Assembly (NCBI RefSeq): GCF_018446385.1
Contig: NC_056004.1
Coordinates: forward strand, 25,116,492-25,180,491
Length of the DNA stretch: 64,000 nt
Direction: 5' to 3'
Origin: Zingiber officinale
Lineage: Eukaryota > Streptophyta > Magnoliopsida > Zingiberales > Zingiberaceae
Below the pieces are notes generated by a model. That model saw nothing but the letters and a program-made list of their open reading frames with translations, searched no databases and was not told the DNA's origin. The translations under genes were made by a program, and so were the position numbers. Positions 35,248 to 44,858 of the stretch are shown piece after piece. Each line of letters starts with the position of its first letter. Positions within the stretch are counted from its first letter, which is position 1.

Positions 35248-38068
35248 TGTAAAATATGGTACCCTAAATATTAATTAAATAATAAGGTTAAATAGAGGAA
35301 TAACCTTAACGGAAATTTTCGAATTTTTTAGAAATTTTCTAGGAATTTTTCGGAGGCCGCATGGTGTAGGTTACGAGGATAAATATTGGGTCACGGGAAA
35401 GCCTGTTTAAGTTACCCCACTTGAAGATGAAAAGTTTTATTTTTATTTTCCCTTTTCTTTTTCTTATCTTCATTGCCGAAGCCGTGCCCTAATTCTCCCA
35501 ATCGCTGTCCCTTCTTCTCCCTCACACGGCGATGAACCCGATCACCTTCCCCTCTCGCGACATCTCTTCTCCCTCGCCTACAAAACCGTCGGCCAAAGAG
35601 AAGCCTCGAGCCTCTCTCTTCTCCCCACTTCATCTTCCCCTTCCCCTTTCTCTTCTTCTCTCCTCTCCTCCCCAACGCATTCCCTTTGTCTCTGCGTCTT
35701 CACCGCGAGTCACCACCGTGTGCTGACAACCGGTGTTGTCGTTCGTCCACGCAAGCAACTGACGCCGAGGTTCCTTTTCCTTCTTCTCCTTTCTCCCTCA
35801 CTGTGGTCCCATCTTTGTTGCTACCCCGAGCCCTAATTCCGAGTTTTCCCTGTTGATCCTTCTTCGCTAGTTTCTACAGTCGGTTGTTGAGGTTTTTGTC
35901 GGAAAGGGAAACTGCCAGCACTAAGATACGGTAAGTCTATTGGATTTGGGTTTCAGATTTGGTATAGGATGTTGTGCTAACCAGTTGGATGTCTCTGGTT
36001 TTAGTTTCAGTGTAGCTTCGGCCAAGAATCTGCGACAGCAAGTACTTTCAGCTAGCAATTTCCAGTAGCAAGGTTCACCGCCAGTGAATCCACAAGGGAG
36101 AATCTAAGATTCGGGTGAGTGTTGGCATTGATCTATGTTTTAGCTTAGCTTGTTGTGATTAGGGAAGGGTTAGGGTTAATTAATCCACTTTGATTGTGAA
36201 GTTATTGGGGATAATTAACCCAATTGGATTAATGGGAATTAGCTATGTGGGTTCTTGTGGTTTGATTCATTACGAAGTAGATTGGTAATTAAGAGATGGA
36301 TTGGTTATTGGTTTAAGAAAAAGGATTAGCGGATGAGTTGATATTGATAAATAAGGGGTTAAACTAATCTAAGGAAGATGATGGCTTTATTAGGGTTAAA
36401 CTAGTTTAACTCTAGCATGGGTGGTTAATCAATAATCGTATTCGATTATGATTATCCTAAATAGGTTTAAGGATTTGATTTATCTATTTAACTCATAAGT
36501 AATTAGCTAAATCTGTATGTTATGATTTACAGGACTTTGATTCGAGACGTGTGTCTCGACGTAGGATCTTTCATATACGATCTCCATTTTTGAGGCGGGT
36601 ACCTAAACTTATCTTTAGATATTGTCATTTGATATACATAGTAGATTTTAACGAGTAGTAATGATTATGTTCATATCTGCATCGGTATATCACTACTTGT
36701 TACCTGTTGCATGCTTGATTTTGCTTACCTGTTTTGCATTCATTACCCTCATGATTATTTATACTCATAGTGGTAGTGATATACCATGCCTTATGATATA
36801 CCGGACAACACATTTACCATATCTGATACGTGTACCTAGATCTTCTTATTTGAGTTATTTATTTTTGGTACATGTTTTATGGAGGTAGATATGGTCAGGA
36901 TTTTTATGCTTACTGTTATGCACCATCTTGCATGATTGTATGCTGAGCGATTGGTGGCTCCATTATTGTTGAGTACATCGCCAGTTACATGGATCTGCAC
37001 ACACAACCACTCATGGGTTAGTGGTTTTTATTCAAGTAGGGTGTGTTGCAGCAGGTTGCTCTGTCGGTGCTCCGTTGGTCCGCTAATGGGTAGTGTGACT
37101 GCAGCGTGGTAGCAGGATAGGGATCCCTCTTCTGGATTGTCTTAAGGAGATGAGAGCATTGAGCTTCCCCACTTATGATTTGAGGTAGGAGGATAGGTGT
37201 ACTCTAACAGCATCCTGTCCACTCGGTCACTCATCAGGAGCAGTGATGGTAGAGTGCACAGTTGTCATAACCCTAACCACTCGGTCTCACCATCGTGTGT
37301 GAGATGGCTGAATGGCGTCAGGGGTGACCAGGACATAGTAATTTGCATCATATGCATGATTGCATTTATTGCTTGTGTTTGCTGCACTTTATTTGCTACA
37401 TATTTGGTGGATGCATATGTTTGACATGCATATAGGGGCATGTTACTTTTGGTCTGACGACCTTATTATTCTGATATGAGGTCCTGGTGAGTACAGCTTC
37501 TCTTTTTCTTACAGTTTTGCATTTTCCATTACTCTAGGAGACTGTACACATATTTATTACTATTGATTATTTCTTATTATACATGTCAGCCACCCGTTGA
37601 GTTGTTGAACTCACCACATTGATTTATTACCATTTTAGGTTGATGCTGTCAGGAGGTTCTAGTCGCTAGTCCCCCATCACCTGTCGCGACGATTTTTTCA
37701 GTTTTGGATATATGGTTTACTTGTTATGTATTTTCTATATACTTATGGTGTTGGATTGTACTCGAGGATTTTTATCGAGTTTTGGTCTACTACTTATTTT
37801 TCCGCTGCGATGATTTCTCTATTGTGTTATGTGTTTTCCATCGTAGTAGTGGAGTAGGTTGTTTTCAAATAAACTGTGGTTGTTTCAGCCAGAGGCTGAG
37901 ATGATATAAATTGCGTGGATTGTTGTTGTATTTTATATTTATTGTTCCGGCCGTGTTGGCCGAGGTTTATGTGGCCCGGAGGCCTTGTAGTAAAGTTTCA
38001 AATTGTCACCGGTACAGGGGAGATGCTACCGAAATTTCCTCGAGCAAGGACTCCCCCGGGGCCTGATA
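35248..38068 (+). repeat. 3' LTR of outer gypsy, uninterrupted
   Basis: 2821 bp. It shows the joined form of the site occupied by the inner element in the 5' LTR (GATAT followed by TGATAAATAAGG near 36341-36357). The LTR ends GGGGCCTGATA, one or two changes from the family end TGACA. No gene is seen. Confidence 0.88.
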
Positions 38069-38369
38069 GAAGTTGTCAATTCCCTATTATTGATATTGAT
38101 TTTAGTATATTTTTTTATGTTTGTGATGATGATGTTGATGATGTAAAAGGAAGTGTAGAGAGCTGTGTTGTGGAAGCAATATTTCAAGAATCACTTCCTC
38201 TATTTCCACAACAACTTGATATTATGAGAGTTACAAGAATTAAATATGTGGTGGATCAATGTGTGGGGGCTTATGTAGAGATAACAGAGCCCCAAAAATC
38301 ACTTCCTTTAGTTGCATTACCACCTGAGCCAGAGCTAGAACCATCATTTGATCCCAAAGTAGTCACATC
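38069..38369 (+). pseudogene. Athila-like element, open coding remnant
   Basis: An open frame of about 100 codons contains CDDDVDDVKGSVESCVVEAIFQ. Further on it has LPLVALPPEPELEPSFDP, a Pro/Glu pattern like the region before protease in Athila/Tat polyproteins. The reading continues beyond the solo LTR (from 39386, KCLVLASTSQQYK) without a frame change once one copy of ACATC is removed. The identity of this protein part is not established. Confidence 0.45.
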
Positions 38370-39380
38370 TGTAGGACCATTTGCGGCCGGCTAGAATGGG
38401 GGTTGGATAGCCTGCAAACACAAAAACAAAACCAACCCTTCTTGAACTCTTAAACTAATACTTGCATAAAGAATAAGAAGAAAGTAAATAGAACATTAAA
38501 AGAAGAGGCACAAGTATTTACTTGGTTACAACCGATGTGGTTGTTAATCCAAGGAAGTTGAAGCACTAAATACTCCTTCAGGCGAAGAAGCCTCTTACAA
38601 CGTTGAAGCGCAGAAAACAGAAGCTTAACTCTAAATTACAACACACAAGCGTTGGAAGTGAATTTCTGAGTTTGTTAAAAAGCATCTGGACCAAGGCTAT
38701 ATTTATAACCTTGTTCGGGGCACCCTGAGGGTTCCGTGCGCCCTGGGGGGATGAAACTTTATTCCCCAACGTTCAGAACGAGTCAAAGCTCGATCCTGTT
38801 AAAAAGTCAACTCCGGGCGCCCGTGTACGTTCCGGGCGCCCCGGATCTAAAAGTCAACTCTAGTTGACTTTTTCGGTTCGGGTCCTCTGCTTCGGCTCTG
38901 GTCACCTCGGTCCGGGTCTTCAACTCCGGATCCGCTCGCTTGGGTGATCTCGGCCATCCGAAAAAGGGCTCACCCTAACCCAACTTCCGGTCTTCTCGAG
39001 TGGGCTTTCGCTCCGGCTTCTCGTCCCTCGGAATTGCTGCGTGCTTCTTTCTCGTCCGCTAGCGTACTCATCCGCAGTCTTCATCCCTCGCTCACACCCC
39101 ATGCTGACCTTCTTGCTAGCTGCGTCTCTTGCTCCCCGAGCAATCTTTCGCTCCGGCTTTCGTCCCTCAGAACCACCGCACGCTTCCTTCTCGTCCACCG
39201 GGGTACTCTTCCACAGCGCCTCGTCCCTTGAATGTACTGCATGCCGTCCTTCTCGCTAGCTGCGTCTTTCGCTCGACTACCTGTGCTCCTAAGTTCCTAC
39301 ACACTTAGACACAAGGTTAGAAACACACAGGACCTAACTTAACTTGTTGATCACACCAAAACAACCTTGGGGTTCCAACA
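38370..39380 (-). mobile_element. Solo LTR of the gag-only family
   Basis: 1011 bp, homologous to 13599-14651, TGTAGGACC to GTTCCAACA in plus-strand reading, flanked by a perfect ACATC duplication (38365-38369 and 39381-39385). No internal region remains, which is the product of recombination between two LTRs. Orientation is inferred from the full copy. Confidence 0.9.
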
Positions 39381-40610
39381 ACATCCAAATGTTTAGTACT
39401 TGCAAGTACCTCTCAGCAATATAAGGTTAGTATTTCTTATGATCTTTTAGAAAACATTATAGAGGTACCTATAATTGATTTTGTTAGATGTGATTCAATT
39501 TTTGATACATGCTTCATCAAATTTAATATGCTTCTAGTTCTATCTTATATAATATGCTTGTGGTAGATTTACTTTTCCTATTGGTGTGTAGGTTTTCATG
39601 AGGCTGAGATTTGGGAGCTCACACAGAACCATCTCCGCCGTCTCAAAAAGAACTCACAAGGAGATGAAGATGGAGAGAGTGGTGATACACTATATTGATC
39701 TCATAACGACAAATATCTTCATAATAATATGGACCATTGGAAAAAAAAAAAGTTTAAAAGTTTCTCACTCCAACAAGATCACGATTTAGATAAACCAAAT
39801 AAGGGGTCGAACTAATGACCTTAAATAAGTACTTCTTGGGAGGCAACCCGAGTTCTTTTCTATTTTTCATTTCAATTTTTAGTTCCTTTTTAGTTTCTGA
39901 TTAATAACCCAAATCCTCTACTTAATTTTTCTATCTTCTTTGTATAGGATTCGAAGATTAGGAGGAGAGTGGCTACTCAATGGAGAAGTTAATGATTTGG
40001 GTGTTTGCACGTATCTTTTGGTAACTTCTCCTACTCCAAACCTCCTTTATATTACATTTCTAGTTTTCATTGGGACGATGAAAGATTTAAATGTAGGGGG
40101 ATGTGTTGGGTTATAGTTAGTTTTTGCACATTTCATTTTACATAATAAAATTTTTTCTAGTTGCATCATTCATTATATCATGATTGTTTGTTCCTTAATG
40201 CAAAATACTAGCACACTTGTTCTAGATTTCATATGATTTATTGATTACTTATGATACTAGTATGTTTAGTGATCTATCTTTTCCTATCTATGTTAGCATG
40301 AAGTGAGTAAGATTTTTTACTATAGAAGTTTGAGTGTTGGCCTTGTTTTAGGATCTCTATACGCTTTGCCTAATTTTAAGGTAGATAACTTTGAAAATAG
40401 TTATAATTCATAGAACTAGACTAGTACTTGTATTTCTAAGGTGACCTCTCAATTACATTTTGGTTACTAGATGATTTCAGATCATGGCAACTCTATTATA
40501 AAAATTAAAATCCCTGCATTTGTATTTATATATTTATATTTGTGCTAGTGCTTCACCTTTAAAGTATAAAAAATATAAAAAAATCATTTGAATAAGAGAT
40601 AGAAAATAGT
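39381..40610 (+). other. Athila-like element, 3' part and non-coding tail
   Basis: Short coding-like stretches (FHEAEIWELTQNHLRRLKKNSQ near 39595-39660) give way to non-coding sequence. It contains CTTGGGAGGCAACCCG (about 39836-39851) and a purine tract GTAGGGGGATG just before TGTTGGGTTATAG (about 40095-40120), a possible 3' LTR start. That LTR, if present, is not similar to 1-832. The segment is cut at 40611. Confidence 0.45.
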
Positions 40611-41188
40611 TGTTGATCCTATCTGAGAAGCTTGACAAAACAGAAAGCTGGAAGAAAACCTCACTGCTGATGAAGAACAATACCTGTGGAATACCGATCC
40701 GAGAAACCCAAAGCAGATCTAGGAGAATGAACCCAAAGAAGGCCTTCCTTGTACGAAGACCCAAAGACAAAAGGAAGGATTCGATGAAGAATACTAAGAT
40801 CTGGAGCTTCGATGGCTTCCTGCGCACAAGAGAACCGCCAACACTATCGTCAGTGACCTAAAACTGGGGTGGGAATCCCTGGCTAGGACCTCCGACGCTC
40901 AAGTTAGTGATCTTTCTTAGTGTGGAAGGAAGAAGATGAACAGTATCCAAAAACTAGGGTTTGTAATGTGGGTTGCGAGTGTGAGCATACCTGGCCAACG
41001 GAGAGGATTCCCCTTTTTATACCACTTTATATAACCTCCGTAGTCATGAAGTGGACCCCAGTTTGTTAGAGTTTGTTATGAGATGATATAAGTCATGTAC
41101 TTGCAGAAAATAACTTTCTAAGGAATATTTTTCATACCCCAGATGTACCTTCTTTATCGTCTAGCACCTGTAGAAGAGTTTAGAAACA
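40611..41188 (-). repeat. Tat-like LTR, first copy of the duplication
   Basis: On the minus strand it runs TGTTTCTAAACTC to GGATCAACA (578 bp). A TATA box (TATAAAAA on minus, 41014-41021) and the string GAGCGTCGGAGG downstream are typical of Ty3/gypsy LTRs. The frame readable on the minus strand inside it is not considered a gene. Confidence 0.72.
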
Positions 41189-41446
41189 TTCTCCCTGCTT
41201 TGCCTAATTTTAAAGGTAGATAACTTTGAAAATAGTTATAATTCATAGAACTAGACTAGTACTTGTATTTCTAAGGTGACCTCTCAATTACATTTTGGTT
41301 ACTAGATGATTTCAGATCATGGCAGCTCTATTATAAAAATAAAAATGCCTGCATTTGTATTTATATATTTACATTTGTGCTAGTGCTTCACCTTTAAAGT
41401 ATAAAAAATATAAAAAAAATCATTTGAATAAGAGATAGAAAATAGT

Positions 41447-42024
41447 TGTTGATCCTGTCTGAGAAGCTTGACAAAACAGGAAGCTGGAAGAAAACCTCAC
41501 CGCTGATGAAGAACAATACCTGTGGAATACCGATCCGAGAAACCCAAAGCAGATCTAGGAGAATGAACCCAAAGAACACCTTCCTTGTACGAAGACCCAA
41601 AGACAAAAGGAAGGATTCGATGAAGAATACTAAGATCTGGAGCTTCGATGGCTTCCTGCGCACAAGAGAACCGCCAACACTATCGTCAGTGACCTAAGAT
41701 CGGGGTGGGAATCCCTGGCTAGGACCTCCGACGCTCAAGTTAGTGATCTTTCTTAGTGTGGAAGGAAGAAGATGAACAGTAGCCAAAAACTAGGGTTTGT
41801 AATGTGGGTTGCGAGTGTGAGCATACCTGGCCAACGGAGAAGATTCCCCTTTTTATACCACTTCATATAACCTCCGTAGTCATGAAGTGGACCCCGGTTT
41901 GTTAGAGTTTGTTATGATATGATATAAGCCATGTACTTGCAGAAAATAACTTTCTAAAGAATCTTTTTCATACCCCAGATGTACCTTCTTTATCATCTAG
42001 CACCTGTAGAAGAGTTTAGAAACA
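41447..42024 (-). repeat. Tat-like 3' LTR, second copy
   Basis: 578 bp, same length and ends as the first copy, with TATA box at 41850-41857. It borders the internal region to its right, so it is taken as the true 3' LTR of a minus-strand element. Confidence 0.72.
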
Positions 42025-42035
42025 TTCTCCCCGCC
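42025..42035 (-). promoter_or_regulatory. Polypurine tract of Tat-like element
   Basis: The minus strand reads GGCGGGGAGAA directly before TGTTTCTAAAC. In the first duplicate copy this tract is cut short after TTCTCCC (plus strand). Confidence 0.65.
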
Positions 42036-42123
42036 AAACCAATCAACCTGTTATACAATCACATAAGTTATTTAAGATATTCAAGAAACGTTTGTTTTCC
42101 CCCAGTCCTACCTTTTCTTAAGC

Positions 42124-42786
42124 ATGCTACTCCGGCCAATGTTGGCTTATATTTCCTTAAGCATATTATTTCGGCCGATATTGCCCTATATTTCCTTAAA
42201 CGTATTGGCCCGGTCGATATTGGCCTATATTTCCTTAAGCATATTATTTCGGCCGATATTGCCCTATATTTCCTTAAACGTATTGGCCCGACTGATATTG
42301 GCATATATTTCCTTAAGCATATTACCTCGGTCGATATTGGCCTATATTTCTTTAAGCATATTGTCCTGACTGATATTGGCCTATATTTCTTTAAGCATAT
42401 TATTTCGGCCGATATTGGCCTATATTTCTTTAAGCATATTATTTCGACCGATATTGCCCTATATTTCATTAAACGTATTGGCCCGGCCGATATTGGCATA
42501 TATTTCCTTAAGTATATTACCTCGGCCGATATTGGCCTATATTTCTTTAAGCATATTGTCCTGGGCGATATTAGCCTATATTTCTTTAAGCATATTATCT
42601 CGGCCGATATTGCCCTATATTTCTTTAAGCATATTATTTCGGCCGATATTAGCCTATATTTCTTTAAGCATATTATCTTGGCCGATATTGCCCTATATTT
42701 CCTTAAGCATATTATCTCGGCCGATATTGCCCTATATTTCCTTAAGCATATTACCTCGGCCGATATTGGCCTATATTCATGCTTGC
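42124..42786. repeat. Minisatellite array 1: 17 copies of a 39 bp unit
   Basis: Unit type GGCCGATATTGGCC then TATATTTCCTTAAGCATATTATTTC. From the first to the last unit the spacing is exactly 16 x 39 bp, so no indel has occurred. Because 39 is divisible by three, long frames are open on both strands (13-residue repeats such as KYRPISAEIICLK on minus). These are a by-product of the period. Confidence 0.92.
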
Positions 42787-43159
42787 TTAATTCTGCTATC
42801 TCCTTTTCCCTTTTCACCGGGGACCTACTGAACCTAATCCATATCATTAGCCTTCCCTTCAAGTCTAGTCGAAGAAGGTGTAGCCAACTGACTAGACCCC
42901 AGTCTATTTTTGTTTCTTTGCCTATCTTTAATCCTGACTCTGCCATGACCGCTGTAGTAGACTCGTGACCTTCTATAGTAGTTCCCCGTGACTCTTGGTA
43001 CAACAATCCCGTGACCTCAAGTACAGTGATCCCGTGAGTCTTTTGATCCTTTAAATAGGGTTGTGATCCTCCTTTCCTTCTTCACTTGCCTCAGTTCCTT
43101 TCGACCTTGTTCGCCTCCTCCTATCAAGAGTATGGTTTTATGCCTTCCTTTCTGGGGGT
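42787..43159 (+). promoter_or_regulatory. Spacer and possible promoter before unit A
   Basis: Contains a TATA-like TTTAAATAGGG at about 43050-43060 followed by a pyrimidine-rich leader. The string CTTCCCTTCAAG, followed by a TCGAAG-type text and GACTGA near 42851-42895, recurs after unit A at 43761-43805. No coding sequence is evident. Confidence 0.4.
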
Positions 43160-43587
43160 GATTCTTGTTAGCCAAGGCGAGATATGTAGATGAAGCTGCA
43201 CAAGCTTTGGATCTAGCTTACTCTTTAGCAGGAGGGTTGGAGGTATTTCTGTTAATCACCCAGTTTTAAGTACGGTCGGGAACGGCCTTGAGGAATAAAG
43301 TTCATCGAGATCTAGAACTTCAAGCCAAAGAAATGACTGCTTTGCAGACGCAACAGACTTCAGAAGTGTTCACGTTAACCAAGGAGGTTCACATAACTAG
43401 CCTGTTGGCGTCACGACGACAGCAAGGCCTCGGTTGTCTGCAAGCTAAGGTGGATGCTCTGGAAGCAGAGCTCAAAGTGTTCAAGCAAGAAGTGGATTGT
43501 TCCGTGACCTGTCTGAGGGGGCTTGAACAAGTTTGCACCTCCTTTGTTCATGAGACCACTCCTTTTCTAAATTTCTCCTTGGCGTAA
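43160..43587 (+). pseudogene. Unit A: remnant of coiled-coil gene
   Basis: Readable as AKARYVDEAAQALDLAYSLAGGLEVFLLITQF, a stop, and then 100 open codons. Those include LELQAKEMTALQTQQ, LQAKVDALEAELKVFKQEV and CLRGLEQVC. Heptad spacing of leucines suggests a coiled coil like those at the end of units B and C. The N-terminal domain and start are missing. I take it as the truncated third member of the same gene family (inference). Confidence 0.45.
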
Positions 43588-44027
43588 AAGAACACACTGA
43601 CTTTTCTAAACGGGGAGGGGGGAGGGCAATTCCGTTGGATGACAGATTTTTCATCCTCCCCTCGTGCTAGGCCAGATATTCCCACTTCTCTATCTTGGTT
43701 GGGTTTACCTCTAGCTGGGTTGAAGTTTTCTAAGAAGTTTGAGAGCTCATGTTTCAATGGGCTTCCCTTCAAGTTTCATCGAAGGAGGTGTCAGCCGACT
43801 GACTGGACATAAGTTTATGTTTAGGCAAGTTATCTAGCTTGGGCAATATGCTTGATCGGACTTTGGTTACTAAACATTTGTAGAATTTACTTGTTTTTAT
43901 CTAACTAATGATATATATTTTTTAAACCATATAAGGCTAAATGCATCAAATGCGATCGATATATTATATACTCAATTGACCCCTTTAACCTTGGCTGATA
44001 CAGACTTATCTTTTATAGACGTATTAA
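43588..44027. other. Spacer between unit A and array 2
   Basis: No gene seen. It holds the second copy of the CTTCCCTTCAAG direct repeat (43761-43805) and AT-rich sequence at 43900-43990. Confidence 0.6.
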
Positions 44028-44335
44028 TTCAGTCGATATTGGCATGTCTCTTATGCATGCATGTGTTAACCCGACTGATATTAATCCGTCTATTATGGGC
44101 GTGTTATTCCGACCGATATTAACTCGTCTATTATAGACAATGTTATCCTGACCGATATTAGTTTGTCTATTATAGACAATGTTGATATTAGTTTGTCTAT
44201 TGTAGACAATGTTATCCCGACTGAAATTAGACTGTCCATTATAGACAAGATTATCCCGATCGATATTAGCCTGTCCATCATAGACAAGGTTATCCTGACC
44301 GATATTAGCCTGTTTATTATAGTTATATTAATTCA
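44028..44335. repeat. Minisatellite array 2: about 8 copies of a 39 bp unit
   Basis: Unit type GACCGATATTAGCCTGTC then TATTATAGACAAGGTTATCCT, with one shortened unit near 44170-44190. Same period as array 1 and shared CCGATATTNGCCT core, so the two arrays probably have one origin. Confidence 0.85.
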
Positions 44336-44858
44336 GATAGTGCTTCGCGTGTGACTGACTATTATTCTTTTATATTTTCTGTCTTCGATCCAGGGGCTGT
44401 CAAATCCAATCCATCCTCCTTTATTACACATGTAAACCACGCCCTTTTCCAGAATTTCCTTGATTATGATTGACTTTTCAATGGTAAGAGAATGTTGGAG
44501 GCGCGTGATGAAGCGCCACCAACCCTTACACGATTCGATTTGTCACGCCCATCATAAATGCCTATTTGTGGTCATATGGCGCATGTCTTTTCTTATCTTC
44601 TGGGCAACATCAGTGTCTGCGCGCTTCTATAATCAACAGTGTTTGTTGTAAAAAGGTATTCTAATCTGACGGTCATCATATGTTCCTTCAACCCTAAACT
44701 CTTCATCTTCTTGTCGACTTTGTTCTTTCTTTTCCTTACCTTAGCGTTTCTTCTTCGCTGGCACCTTTGATCAATCCTCGCGCTCACCATCTTCCAGTGA
44801 TCCTCTTTCTTAGCTCTCAGTAAGTAACCTGTCACTCCGTTAACCCTTACTTCTATCT
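44336..44858 (+). promoter_or_regulatory. Leader region of unit B
   Basis: A non-coding stretch ends in a pyrimidine-rich leader (44680-44858) with a splice-donor-like CAGTAAGTAACC near 44818-44829. No TATA box is clear. Confidence 0.4.

Larger units (their letters stand above)
16538..38068 (+). mobile_element. Chromodomain Ty3/gypsy element (outer, Tekay/Del-like)
   Basis: The element runs from TGTAAAATAC to CCTGATA (decayed from TGACA) and is flanked by a perfect duplication GAAGT (16533-16537 and 38069-38073). The 5' LTR is 16538-17641 plus 28451-30185, the coding region 30440-35135 and the 3' LTR 35248-38068 (2821 bp). Domain order is gag, protease, reverse transcriptase, RNase H, integrase, chromodomain-like C-terminus, which fits a chromovirus; Tekay/Del is my best lineage guess. 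The gag gene is largely deleted. A related element sits in its 5' LTR. Confidence 0.88.
1..40610 (+). mobile_element. Decayed Athila-like Ty3/gypsy element (outermost host of the left part)
   Basis: This is the oldest layer. Its pieces are 1-832, 14652-16537, 38069-38369 and 39381-40610, and they rejoin cleanly once the three insertions and their target duplications are removed. A primer-binding-like site at 14989-15006 resembles the tRNA-Asp type used by Athila elements. Degenerate gag follows. Near 39836-39851 lies the string CTTGGGAGGCAACCCG, which I associate with the 3' non-coding part of Athila-type elements. Protease, reverse transcriptase and integrase are not visible, so the element is deleted or non-autonomous. 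The left end lies outside the window and the right end is cut by the Tat-like LTR at 40611. Confidence 0.6.
40363..42032. repeat. 834 bp tandem duplication across an insertion junction
   Basis: Unit 1 (40363-41196) and unit 2 (41197-42032) are nearly identical, with a dozen or so substitutions seen by eye. Each unit holds about 250 bp of Athila-like flank followed by a full 578 bp Tat-like LTR and a few bases of its polypurine side. The junction (TTCTCCCTGCTTTGCC) shares only a couple of bases between the joined ends. Confidence 0.88.

Noticed and set aside
40534..40861. Hydrophobic minus-strand protein and its plus-strand partner in the duplicated segment (also 41394-41697)
   Set aside because: The segment is an LTR with TATA box and polypurine tract. 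The two copies share the frame only because they are a recent duplication.
41979..43006. Long overlapping frames on both strands (329 and 312 codons) as protein genes
   Set aside because: They coincide with array 1. A 39 bp period without indels keeps all stop-free frames open on both strands, so they are not independent evidence for a gene.
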